A stretch of DNA of 64,000 nucleotides, taken from contig OY757939.1 in NCBI GenBank assembly GCA_963585895.1, positions 40,496,589 to 40,560,588 of the forward strand, written 5' to 3'. The DNA is from Sepioteuthis lessoniana. Taxonomy: Eukaryota; Mollusca; Cephalopoda; Myopsida; Loliginidae. This document shows, one piece after another, positions 48,311 through 58,589 of the stretch. The notes under the pieces were generated by a model that worked only from the letters and a program-made list of their open reading frames with translations, ran no database searches and had not been told where the DNA came from. How positions within the stretch are numbered: the first letter of the stretch is position 1; each line of letters opens with the position of its first letter. A program made the translations under genes and the position numbers.

Positions 48311-48690
48311 TATTCGGGTTAATGTTTTTCTTCTTGTAACTTTCGTTGTTGTATTAGCTGCCTACGATGAGGCTCTATACAAGATTCGTTGAGGTTTACA
48401 ATTGTAAACGAAAACATGTCTCTGAGCGACAGGCAAAGGAAGAAGGGAAGGTTTCCTGTAATACCTATACCCCCTCCACCATTTTATCATTCTCCTCATT
48501 TGTTTTTGAATAGAAAAACTCAGAAAACGGTCTCTGTTTGAAGAAGTTCGATGAAATAAAACGAACGAAATATCACGCATCTGAATTTGAGTTAAGTGTT
48601 TTGATTTATCCAACTTTCCACATACTTCTATCATAGTCAGATTCACTACAATCTATCATTTCAACATATATATATATGTATATATATATA

Positions 48691-49606
48691 TAGGGTGGAA
48701 CGATAAAATTGTCGCCCTAGAAAAGACGACATGATTCCATTTCCTTTTAATGAAAACCAGTTTTCTTTTTTTGTTGCAGAGCATCTACTAGTTGGCCAGT
48801 TGTGTACTAATCCCAAGAGCGATAGAAGCCTTCTATCATGTCTGAAAGTGACACAATGTTCAACGAGCGAGATGCACCGCTGTACAAACCATGCTCTCTA
48901 CCGATCCAAGTTATGAAAACAGGACCATTGCCAGCACCCTCAAGATGCAAATCTGGATTGCCACGAATAACATATTCGTAGCGATCCAGACGTGCCCAGG
49001 GTGATGAAAACAAAGTTTCCGGCTACGGTTATGGTCTTTGGTGCGGTTTCAAGTGAGGGCCACATCATGCCACCTGACGTCTTCGAAGTCGGCTTGAAAG
49101 TCAACACCAAAGTGTACCTGGATGTGCTGAAGAGTGTGGTGATCCCCTGGTGCAATCAGGTGGCCGGTGGCAGACCCTGGGTGTGGCAGCAGGACTCGGC
49201 GGCGGCCCACAAGTCCAAAGAGACCCAGGCTTGGCTTCAGAAGGAGTGCTACGACTTTGTACCCTTCTCTCACTGCCCCCCTCCTCCCCCGACCTGAACC
49301 CGTTGGACTACTTTGTTTGGTCATACGTAGATAACATTACCAACATGACCTCCCACAACACCAAAGCCAGCCTGATCGCCGCCATCCGCCGAGTATTCAC
49401 TGAGCTCCCGCCGGCGCTTGTGGAAAAGGCATGCTCCCAGTTCCAGATCCGTATCGAGGCGGTGATTGAGGCTGAAGGCGGATACATTGAATAGATGTTA
49501 GCTCTACTACATAATCAAGTTACCTGAATTGATTTTTTCAATAGATTTTTAAAATAAAGCTATAGTGTTGTTTTCTTTAGGACAACAATTTTATCGTTCC
49601 ACCCTA
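48691..49606 (+). mobile_element. maT-like (DD37D) transposon, internally deleted
   Basis: A 916-bp element with near-perfect inverted ends: TAGGGTGGAACGATAAAATT at 48,691 and, as the reverse complement, aattttatcgttccacccta at 49,587-49,606. Flanking TA tracts fit a TA target. The transposase N-terminus is missing (see the pseudogene entry). The ends resemble those of the shorter element at 50.56 kb. Confidence 0.85.
48992..49494 (+). pseudogene. maT-like transposase, catalytic half
   Basis: Encodes the catalytic half of a DD37D transposase. PATVMVFGAVSSEGHIMPPD and KSVVIPWCNQ lead to VWQQDSAAAHKSK, which carries the second Asp. A one-base slip in a run of C residues near 49,285 moves the frame, which then continues SSPDLNPLDYFVWS with the third Asp. 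Thirty-seven residues lie between the two, the spacing of the maT group of the Tc1/mariner superfamily. The C-terminus (VEKACSQFQIRIEAVIEAEG) is intact to the stop at 49,494. The N-terminal DNA-binding domain and the first Asp are gone. GC content is well above that of the flanks. Confidence 0.8.
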
Positions 49607-49621
49607 TATATATATATATAT

Positions 49622-49880
49622 AAGTAAAGTTGGCGACCATAGTCGAGGGTGACCCGAAGGTTCCCTTTTCGATAGCTACAACACCAAGGTGTAGGGGAGG
49701 GCGCTACTCCTTTTCCTGGATTGCTCCACTTTACCCTTGATCCGTACCTTATAATGCTGAGTGTTAAGCAAGGAGGCATCAAGTACCATTTTTAAAGTCT
49801 TTGGTATGACTCGACCTGGGATTGAACCCAGGTCTCCCGGGCCATTGGCGAACACTCTAACCGCTGGGCCAATGTCCGGT
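49622..49880 (-). mobile_element. SINE family A, full length
   Basis: Complete minus-strand copy: taagtaaagttggcgaccat at the 3' side to ccgctgggccaatgtccggt at the 5' end, with A box tggcccagcggttagagtg and B box GGTTCAATCCC. It is the best reference copy of the family in this window and lies in (TA)n directly after the maT element. Confidence 0.9.
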
Positions 49881-50123
49881 TATATATATATAAAGAGGAA
49901 GAAAATGAAAAGAATAAACAACCGGATGTATACGCATGTATATACACACAAACACACAATGTATGTATAGGTAAAAAAATATATTCAAAAAACTGAATTA
50001 AGAAGAGTTACACTCCTGTCAAAACGAACTCTTTATTAGTCTCTTGAAAAGGAGAACGATGTTCGAAACACAAGTCGAGAAATAAAGCGCCAAAATACCA
50101 CACTGAAATTCATTGGCAGACCT

Positions 50124-50126
50124 ATT

Positions 50127-50183
<57 letters not shown>

Positions 50184-50184
50184 A
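50124..50184. repeat. (CT)n(AT)n(GT)n compound microsatellite
   Basis: Runs of CT, then AT, then GT in succession. Confidence 0.95.
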
Positions 50185-50445
50185 TGTGTGTGTGCAATAT
50201 GCTATAAATTAAGCCTCTGACTTAATAGATTTAAAAGGAACTATCCATTGAGAATATATAGTATCGAGATATTCAAAAAGAGTACTCAAGGCACAGCTAT
50301 TATTATTGAAGAATATATAAATATAAATATATAAAACACTCATATGCAGAGCAAATATATTAATGATATCAGGTAAATCTCAATTGATATGATCCATAGT
50401 AAATTTATTTCAACTATCTAGTGGATCATATCAGTTGAGTTTTAC

Positions 50446-50449
<4 letters not shown>

Positions 50450-50490
<41 letters not shown>

Positions 50491-50545
50491 TGTTTTGGTT
50501 TCTTTGTTTAATGGCATATTAACCTTTGTGGGTTATTTAATGGCA
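50450..50545 (-). repeat. (TA)n followed by an isolated M/SINE-C tail
   Basis: After a (TA)n tract (50,452-50,487), ggtttctttgtttaatggca and tattaacctttgtgggttat plus ttaatggc form the conserved tail stem-loop, with no body attached. Such a bare tail is a 5'-truncated retroposed end. Confidence 0.6.
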
Positions 50546-50559
50546 CATATATATATATA

Positions 50560-51146
50560 TAGGGTGCGGAAGCAAAATATGGAATTATTTTAAAACGTTT
50601 TATTTAGTCTGATTAGTCCAATTTTTGAAAAAAGAAAACTTGATAAATCTAAATTTTCATGATTAGCTCTATTATTCAAGCAGTTTTTAATTAAAATTCA
50701 GCTCAATATAAGTGAGCAAGAAAAGAAACAACAAAGAATCTATGATTTGCTTAACGCCGAAAGCAAGCTCCAAAAAAATTTCCAAAATAATAGGAGTTTC
50801 TTTATGGCCTCCATCAAGTTCAGACTTTAACCCTCTTGATTACGCTATATGGAGCATTTTAGAAAACAAAACAGATGCAGCTTCCCATCCAAATATTGGT
50901 TTGCTTAAGGCTGCTATTGAGGAGAAATAGAATAAAATGTTTGAAGAATTTATTTTGAAGGCATTCAAATCGTTTCGAAGGTGTGTTGATACAATAATTT
51001 AAAAAATGGTGGCCATATTGAGTAAATTTACTGTTTTGTGTCTATTTTTTATTTTATTATTTTTTAAAAATTGAAATTAATATTGTTTTATAATAGAGTC
51101 GTTTATTAATATACTAGAATATTCCTAATTTTGCTTCTGCACCCTA
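50560..51146 (+). mobile_element. Short maT-like derivative with TIRs
   Basis: A 587-bp element with inverted ends TAGGGTGCGGAAGCAAAATA and, reversed, TAGGGTGCAGAAGCAAAATT. It sits in TA repeats. Its coding remnant joins the extreme N-terminus of the transposase directly to the region of the third catalytic Asp. Confidence 0.8.
50709..51000 (+). pseudogene. Transposase remnant: HTH fused to last catalytic block
   Basis: KQQRIYDLLNAESKLQKNF in one frame and KKISKIIGVSL in another form the start of a helix-turn-helix. The sequence then jumps to WPPSSSDFNPLDYAIWS, the third-Asp block of DD37D transposases, followed by SHPNIGLLKAAIEEK and a stop. The middle 200 or so residues are absent. It is a two-ended deletion derivative of a kind that often gives rise to MITEs. 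Confidence 0.7.
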
Positions 51147-51165
51147 TATATATATATATATATAA

Positions 51166-51405
51166 ACGCGAATGACTTCTAAATGGAAATTGTCTACAGA
51201 CACTGGATACGAAGCCACTGTAAGCTCTACAGTAAACAGTGAAAAAATATACATGGGAGTAACAGGTGGTTCATGGAAACAGAGAAGCTTCAAACAAAAA
51301 GCATCCTAACAATTTCTAGATAAGTATGAAAACTAAAAAATCAAATTAAAACAACGACAGACACCTGAAGAAAGTCAATGGATACAACAGTCAAAACTTC
51401 ATTAC
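51166..51405 (+). pseudogene. Penelope-like GIY-YIG fragment 2
   Basis: The frame YEATVSSTVNSEKIYMGV followed by TGGSWKQRSFKQKAS parallels the GIY-YIG segment at 38.9 kb (YLGIREGSWKQR). Nothing of the RT is present and a stop follows at once. It ends against a (TAA)n run in which the next element begins. Confidence 0.55.
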
Positions 51406-51424
51406 TATAATAATAATAATAATG
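51405..51424. repeat. (TAA)n flank, 5' side of a non-LTR element
   Basis: ataataataataataatgat precedes the retrotransposon; a similar aataataataatgatatgag follows it at 53,180. Confidence 0.85.
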
Positions 51425-53190
51425 ATATGCTCCCACAAAGCTGGATACTACACTGTCTCAAAATGTACAAAATATCACATGAAGTCATAAACTTCATCGA
51501 ACAGATCATGAAGACCTGGTGAGTGGAGCTGGGAGCAGGAGGAAGAAGCAAAGCTGAAACAAAGATCCAAAGAGGCATCTTCCAAGGAGATGCACTATCG
51601 CCCTGACTATTCATAGTAGCCATGATGCCACTTAACCACATACTCAGAAAATGCACTGCCGGATACAAACTCAGCAGATCGCAAGAGAAGATCAATTACC
51701 GAATGTACATGGATGACATTAAATTATTTGCAAAAAATGAGAAAGAACTGGAAACTCTCATACACGCAGTTAGAATATACGGTCAGGACATAGGAATGGA
51801 ATTTGGCATAGAAAAATGTGCCATGCTTGTCATGAAAAGTGGCAAACGACATATGACTGACGGAATGGAACTAACAAATCACGACAGAATTAGGACGCTC
51901 GAAGAAAATGAAACCTACAAATACTTGGGCATCTTGGAGGCTGACACCATCAAACAAGTGCAAATGAAAGACATGATCCGAAAAGAATATCTCAGGAGAA
52001 CGCGAAAACTACTCGAGACAAAACTCTCCAGCAGAAACCCCATCAAAGGAATAAATACTTGGGCTGTGTCACTAGTCAGATATTCGGGACCCTTTCTCCA
52101 GTGGACCCGAGAGGAACTTAAACAAATGGACCAAAGGACAAGAAAACTGATGAACATGCATAAGGCATTACACCCCAGAGACAACGTTGACAGACTATAT
52201 GTATCTAGAAAAGAGGGAGGAAGAGAACTTGCCAGCATCAAAGACACCATTGACGCATTGATACAACGGCTCGAAGACTACATAGAAAAAAAAACGAACG
52301 AGGACTAATTACAACCATCAGAGTCGATACGGACAACACGATAAACGAAAGAATGACAACAACTAGGAAAGAAAAATGGGAAGGAAAACAACTCTATGGC
52401 CGCTTTAAGCATCTAATAAACAACATCTCACACCAGAAAACCTGGACCTGGCTAAGAAAAGGAAACCTTAAGAGAGAAACGGAATCCCTCCTAATAAAAG
52501 CACAGGAAAATGCCATAAGAACGAATCATATCAAAGCGAGAATAGATAAGACGCAACAAAACAGTAAATGTAGGCTATGCAGTGACAGAGACGAAACGAT
52601 CAATCACATTATAAGCGAATGCAGCAAATTAGAACAGAAGGAGTACAAGGCGAGACACGACTGGATCGGCAAGGTGATCCACTGGGGAAATGTGCAGGAA
52701 ATTTCAATTCGACCATACAAACAAATGGTATATGCACAACCCGGCGCCTGTCCTAGAAAATGACTCGCATAAACTCCTATGGGATTTTAACATACAAACG
52801 GATCACCTAATCCCGGCCAGAAGACCAGACCTCATAATAATCAACAAAAGAAAGAGAATCTGCAAAATTGTTGACTTTGCTGTCCCGGCGGACCACAGAA
52901 TAAATCTGAAGGAAAGAAGAGAATTAAAAAAACTGTGGAACATGAAAGTAACGATTGTGCCAATTGTGATTGGTGCGTTAGGCACAGTAACTAAAGGATT
53001 ATTAAAAGGCCTGGAGGACTTGGAAATTGGCGGACGGGTAGAGACTATCCAAACGACAGCATTGCTGAAGACGGCCAGAATACTGAGACGAGTCCTGGAG
53101 ACTTGAGGAGACCTGCTGTCACTCAAACTCCAGGGAAAAACCATCAGCTAATACTGATATGAAAAACTTTAGAGGAGTAAATAATAATAA
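51425..53190 (+). pseudogene. R4/Dong-like non-LTR retrotransposon, 5'-truncated
   Basis: One reading direction, broken into three frames. Up to 51,620 a decayed RT palm includes GIFQGDALSP then a stop then LFIVAM. From 51,622 to 52,308 comes MYMDDIKLFAKNEKELE, in which MDD is the catalytic box, then ETYKYLGIL and the thumb. From 52,353 to 52,763 is a C-terminal zinc knuckle CRLCSDRDETINHIISEC (CX2CX8HX4C). From 52,690 to 53,106 is a restriction-enzyme-like endonuclease core RRPDLIIINKRKRICKIVDF, with the PD...D acidic pair. That order (RT, CCHC, REL endonuclease) defines the single-ORF R2/R4-type elements. Dong of this group is known to target (TAA)n, and this copy lies between (TAA)n tracts. 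The N-terminal DNA-binding part is missing. It is the best preserved coding remnant in the window. Confidence 0.8.
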
Positions 53191-53199
53191 TGATATGAG

Positions 53200-54605
53200 G
53201 ACACTTGTCTCAGTACATCAGTGAATAAGATAAATTTTTTTATTCTTTTCTATCTTGTACAAGAATTTTTAATAACATCTCTTCTTCAATGAAGTTATTC
53301 TTTAGAGTACAATTTCTTTATTAATTAACAGTTAATTAATACTAAATTAATTCATGTCAATTCGGTTGGATTAAAAACTTTTTTGTTGCTCGGGCAGCTG
53401 AAGGATTACTAAAACTGTAGATATTGTAGTTACGACTTCGAGTCTGTAGCAGAAAGAACTAGTTTTCAGTTGTGCGTCGGTCTACCGTTAAAAATCACGT
53501 GGTGATTTACATTTTCAAATGCATTGTCTAGCGCGGGAATTTGTTGGTTGCTGAAATTCGACTGATACATTTTGTCCAAAGAGAATGAGTGATGCCATTT
53601 GGTCCGGGTCATTTTCCCGGGAAAAATAAAAAGGCAACGTTACATTCATTCTATCTCTCTTATCTCGCCGGGGACCAGAGCAAGCTGATCTATCCAGCAT
53701 GAGAGCGCATCAGCAACTTTTGTCTACGATTTCTTTGTGAGATCTGTCTTCTATTCGGCATGAGAGAGTGAATTCAACGATTGGAGACCTTTTCCTCACT
53801 TTTTCTCCAGTCTCCCAGAATATCAGAACCACAAGTTCCTCTGTCGAAACCAAATTCCCGTTCAGACATTCCAAAACTTATTCGTTGTGCAACTTATAGC
53901 GTGAAGGATTTCCTTCGTTTCAAGCTGTACTAGACATTCCAAATTGTATTCGTTTCTGCAACTTACAGAACAAAGGTATTTCATTCGAATCAAGCGGTTA
54001 ATAAACTTCAAAAGTCTAAAACTTTCAATATTTTCGTCGTCTCTTTCATTTCTTCCTTTTTAGTATAACGGGAAGGTAACTTATTCTACCTCCTCCGCTA
54101 TAAGTATAAGCCAAGAAGAAATAATCGCCTTTGCCAAGGAAGCGACAACAAAATTGATTGAGTTTAACGGGATGTCAACCTGTCTGGGATTATTTTATAT
54201 TTAGAGATTAATCACATTCATTGTACGTTTATATTTACAAATCTTGTGAAAGTTTTTTTGGCTCACAATTATTGGATATCAGGTATTCCGGATATAAATA
54301 AGTTGCACACAGTTCCATAGTTTCAAATATTCTTTTTATTACTAATAATAATATGGTTTCAAGTATTCCATAAGAATAAAGACATCGGAGTAAGGAGTTG
54401 ACCATTAGACAGAATGGCATAAGAAACTAATTAATTCTACATCTGGCATCCATTCACCCCACCCAGTGATCAGGATAAATTCGAAGAGTAAATAAAATTC
54501 TTGAAATTCGTTTCTGGTTCTTTTTTTTTCTTTGAGAAGCTAACCCGAAATTTGTGCTGCTTCAACTAAAACCCGCCGGCCAATAAATCTCCTAATGGAA
54601 ATGAT
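53200..54605. other. Unassigned region, possibly an LTR
   Basis: No ORF with known motifs. The segment 53,590-54,120 has an LTR- or promoter-like look: an aaataaaaaggcaacg TATA-like start, a repeated acattccaaa...ttattcgtt...gcaactta block at 53,867 and 53,935, an aataaa near 54,000 and a cacctcctccgct-type end. I could not find matching TG/CA ends or a target duplication. Confidence 0.3.
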
Positions 54606-54609
54606 TATC

Positions 54610-54830
54610 ACGTCACCATGGCGTAATGGCTAAAGCACTGGACTGCGGCCTCGAAGTTTGCGGGTTCGAACTCCAGTTGTACTATTAAGTTCACTTTAGA
54701 ACTTGGGAAAGGCATGAACCTCCTTATCAATCCAACGATTGGTTAAATAGTACCATTACAATTCTTCTACCTAGATGGATTTGGCATTAAATAACCCACG
54801 AATGTTGGTATGCCAGAAACCAAAGGAAGC
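54610..54830 (+). mobile_element. SINE family C, best preserved
   Basis: A-box-like accatggcgtaatggctaaa and B-box gggttcgaactcc are both intact, with a cttgggaaaggcatgaacct middle and a ggcattaaataacccacgaa / tgttggtatgcc tail. The tRNA-like head could fold as a cloverleaf in part, but it is a SINE head and not a tRNA gene. Confidence 0.85.
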
Positions 54831-55840
54831 ATAACATACGGTAGTGAGACATCGGTGAGACTGAGTAGCTTGCGACGATATATTGCCATTCTATTGTCAA
54901 AAACTTTCATATTCCATCAATATTAAATTAACTGGTTGGTTGGCCATGAAATTTAGCTGTAGAACAAATATAACTGAAAAAATCTGGAACGAAATAGAAT
55001 ATTACTATTCAATGGTGTATTATGACGAGTGTCCTTATCTTGATTGTAGTTTTACCCGTTCTACCCTCCGGCTTACTTTCGAGGTCTGTCGAGATCACCA
55101 TCATCATCAAGTCGTACCAATAGCGTCGATTCTTTTAGATTTTCTCGGTAGAGCAGCCATACAATAGTACTAACACAGCTATAGTCCGATCGAATAAAGG
55201 GTTAGGTTTAAAATTCAGTTACCAACTGAAACAGATACATCAAGCACCTCTCATAATTATCACTTTATTAAGCTAAATCTAGTTTAATACGAGGCCAGAA
55301 GTATGGGACACTCGGTGAGAATCGAACTTAGTAGCAATAGTCTGTTAAACATACTAGCAGACCATTACATCACGTGACTGGTAGATGGTTGAGCAGCTGC
55401 AATATAAGTGAAATAACTTGCCCAAAACTGACACGAATTAAACGCCTCGAGACTTACAGCCACGACACATGTAAATACAAAAACGAAATAACAAGTCGTC
55501 AGATGATATTAGTATCCAATAGATTTTCGATCGACTCTACGCCATTTCATCAAATTAAACCAGAGACACCTGTGGTATGAACAAACGTAGGAAGGTCAAG
55601 TTTCTATGGGGTGGGTCAACTCTTTCTTGATGGAATGTCTTGGTCCTTATTAACTTAGGAAAAAGGCCGGTCCAGAGATTTGGGGAGGAAATTTGAATAG
55701 CAGTAAAGGGGGATGTATAAAGGCCTTAACTTTTTGAGATCAAAGTATCGATTTTATTGATCTTATATTTCCTTAACTCCTTGATATCAGGTAAGAGAGA
55801 AATTTATAAATTCTTGATTTATTGAGTGAGAAATGATTAC
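54831..55840. other. No recognisable gene
   Basis: Short ORFs (94 codons at 54,883-55,167, 68 codons at 55,374-55,580) show no motif I know. No repeat structure stands out by eye. Confidence 0.5.
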
Positions 55841-56020
55841 ATGCCGTTGTCACGCTCCATAACTATGTCCCCTGCAGAAGAGTAAGACTCCTCCAAGAGT
55901 GGTGTACTCGTTATGACACTAAACTGCATCTGATAGTGAGGCCATTGTTCTAGAGTTCTGGGAAGTTGGGAGTACACTTTTATTGCTATGACTCCCAGGT
56001 CCACTCTAACCCGGAGTGGT

Positions 56021-56243
56021 AAAGCGAAGTTTAACAGGTTTGAATTCAGAGTTTTCCTTCTCCTAGACTAGTTGCCTCACCAAGGCTGAAGAACCTCCTA
56101 TCTACCCACAGAGAGAATAATTGGATTCATACCTTTCCCAAGGGTATTAGTTCTATGTGAAATGCTATCAGTCTCGTCCAGGATTTGAACTCGTGTCGCC
56201 GTGTCCATTTCCTACGACGATAACCATTACACCACGGGCATCT
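56021..56243 (-). mobile_element. SINE family B, minus strand, inside M
   Basis: agcgaagtttaacaggtttg through ataaccattacaccacgggc. The A and B boxes are intact (gtgtaatggttatcgtcgta and gagttcaaatcctgg on the minus strand). Confidence 0.9.
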
Positions 56244-56546
56244 ATTAGTCAAATAGATCTGTTTGAAAACTATTCTTATTCGATAGGAATACGTGATACC
56301 ATATAACTGTTAATTATTTGTATTCTATTAAATATTATTATAAATTTTTGAAACCATATAACTGTGAGCAAACAAAGGAATATCATTAAATAGAAATAAT
56401 TTAAAAAACTATAATTATTAGTATTTGATAGGAATACTTGAAACTATACAGCTGTGTGTAAATCATTTGTATTAGATAGGAATACATGTTATCATATTAC
56501 AGTGTCCAAAAAAACTCTTAAAAACAATTACGCAAAAAATATAAAT

Positions 56547-56847
56547 ATTAATGTGCCCGTGGTGTAATGGTTATCGTCGCAGGATATGGACACGGCGACA
56601 CGAGTTCAAATCCTGGACCTGACTGATTGCATTTCACATTGTACTAATACCCTTGGGAAAGGTATGAATCCAAATATTCTCCGTCCAGCTATGGGTAAAT
56701 TGTAGGGCAGACTCGGTTCTTCAGCCTTGGTGAGACAACAAGTCTAGGAGAAGGAAAACTCTGAATTCAAACCTGTTAAACTCCGCTTAAAAATTGACCT
56801 TGTGTCATAGCCTGCCCGAGCGGAGGGGTAGGTAAATATAATTAATG
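56547..56847 (+). mobile_element. SINE family B with 7-bp target duplication
   Basis: SINE body at 56,554-56,840, flanked by ATTAATG at 56,547-56,553 and 56,841-56,847. It keeps intact A- and B-box-like segments and is inverted relative to the copy 310 bp upstream. A transcript through both could form a long hairpin. Confidence 0.9.
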
Positions 56848-56939
56848 TACCAAGAATGCGATTCCCTAACCTCAAGGCATAAAATAGGCCCAGACAGGTT
56901 GACATTCAGTTAAAATCAATCAGTCGAGAAATCAAATGA

Positions 56940-57715
56940 TTATATCCAAATAGTATCATTTATCGATGAGATACCATTCAGGCAGCTCGAATCTTTTCTT
57001 TGAAGAACTTCTTGACAAAATAAATAATTTTCATGTAATCGACTTAAAATGTGTACGAAAATGCAATGAAAGATATCCGTCTTCATTTCGATGATTGCTT
57101 GAAGCCGAGATGTAAATTCTTTCATATCTGTGAGATATGCTCTTTTTTTTCTGTGAAAGATTATTTCACTTGATAATATTCTTTGTTGTTGATTCAATAA
57201 TCGAACAATTCTTTCGGGTGATAAAATAATTATCAAAAGACTCGAGAATTAATCACAAGAAATGATGTAGATAATAAAAATGACGTCGAAAAATGTTTTT
57301 ACTTTAATTATTTCGATCGGCGTCTCAACAATCTTTTTTATTCGATCCGACTATATTTATCCGTAGCATTTTCTCTTAAGGTAAATATTGCATCCTGTAA
57401 GATAGAAGTAGTTTCGAAGGAATTCTATATTTTGTTTGTTTTAGTCGTTTACATTGTTACAGATTGATCTCACAACCTTGCATTATCAAACGATTTGTTT
57501 CGAGGGTAGCGTGAATTTAGCAAATTATGCGTATCGAGTTTTTATCAAAATGTGGCTTAATATTGAAGCAGAAGTGTGTTTCGGGTACTGAGATGAAAGG
57601 TTAATACTACAATGAATTATAAAATAGAACATGCAAACTACCAAACAAATAATATGAGGTTGAGCTGAATAGACAATATCTTTTTATCTCTAATTTTGAA
57701 AATAATTAATTGTTC
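56940..57715. other. Unassigned region with a dispersed block
   Basis: A minus-strand ORF of 98 codons (56,940-57,236) is not recognised. The block tagtttcgaaggaattctat...cattatcaaacgatttgttt (57,405-57,505) resembles tagtttcgaagaatacccta...tattatcaaactatctgtcg at 61,035-61,130, so this is another old dispersed repeat. Confidence 0.4.
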
Positions 57716-57721
57716 ACAAAA

Positions 57722-58246
57722 CATGTTGCCCAGTCGGCTGGGGCTGTAGAATAAACCGACTGCTTCTCTGTAGAAGGGTAAGACCACCCCACCAACGAGT
57801 TTATTGGATATGACGCTAAACAATCTGATGGTGAGATTCCAGTAATGCTGGAGCTTTAGGGAATGCGGAGTACCTCTTCATTGCTATCACTCCCAGGTTG
57901 ACTGACACTAAACAATCTGATGGTGAAGTTCCAGTAATGCTGGAGCTTTGGGGAATGCGGAGTACCCCTTCATTGCCATCGCTCCCAGGTGCACTCTGGC
58001 TCGGAATGGTAGCACCTGACAGGGTTCTATCTATGGGTAAAATAGAACTAAACTGCGTACTTATGCTAAACGGAATTATTTGAAAAAGAACTGTTTTTAC
58101 ATTTAACTGAACTGTTTTGACATGTAACTATTTGTAAACAAAAACTATATTCATACTAAACTGAATTGTTTGAAATTCAATTCGGCATTAAATGACCCGA
58201 AAAAGGTTGATATGCCGTTAAACCAACCAACCAACCAACCAACCAA
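57722..58246 (+). mobile_element. M element copy 7, complete head-to-tail
   Basis: Head from cagtcggctggggctgtaga with an internal 92-bp duplication (caatctgatggtga at 57,821 and 57,913). Core: a few units of the attcagttt/aaaactgttt type (gcgtacttatgctaaacgga, aactgttttgacatgtaact). Tail: cggcattaaatgacccgaaa, aaggttgatatgccgttaaa, then (AACC)n at 58,214-58,246. This copy shows all parts in order and is a good reference. Confidence 0.75.
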
Positions 58247-58554
58247 CAAAATATCTTTTTGTATAAGTATTAATTTGTATACGTGTACAGTTTCTAGTAT
58301 TCTTGCATATTTTACATGTCAGTCCTGAATTCCTTTGAGAATAAAACTTGGTTATCGTCTAAAATTTGGGATTGATATTTTCGGTTTGGTGGCTGGATTA
58401 TCTAAGGTCAGCCTTCTTTGATAACTGGACTGCTCTTAAATTGAAAGTAGATAGCTGGTATTCAGACCCACTAATATTTTAGCAGTAAAATAGGGAAAAG
58501 TTATTTTTGGAAATTAGGACATACGTGGATTTTTTTCTGTTTTCAGAGTCGATG
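58247..58554. other. No recognisable gene
   Basis: AT-rich sequence between the AACC tail of M and the first recognisable RT codons. Nothing is visible in it. Confidence 0.5.
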
Positions 58555-58589
58555 AAATATTTGGGACTGGGATCGTTACAAGGGAAAAT

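Larger units (their letters stand above)
55845..56930 (+). mobile_element. M element copy 6 with satellite-like core and two SINEs
   Basis: Head: ccctgcagaagagtaagact, gtgacactaaactgcatctg-like sequence and ccaggtccactctaacccgg. The core (56,250-56,520) has about 90-bp units sharing gaaac, atataactgtgagcaaac or tacagctgtgtgtaaatcat, ttgtattagataggaatac, very like the 87-bp satellite monomer. The end (gcgattccctaacctcaagg, gacaggttgacattcagtta) matches the copies at 41.6 and 62.25 kb. Two family-B SINEs of opposite orientation interrupt it. Confidence 0.7.

Noticed and set aside
48362-48646. Minus-strand ORF of 94 codons
   Set aside because: No motif recognised; sits between an M element and a transposon.
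54610-54690. Possible functional tRNA gene
   Set aside because: A and B boxes are present, but the sequence continues into a SINE body shared with three other copies.
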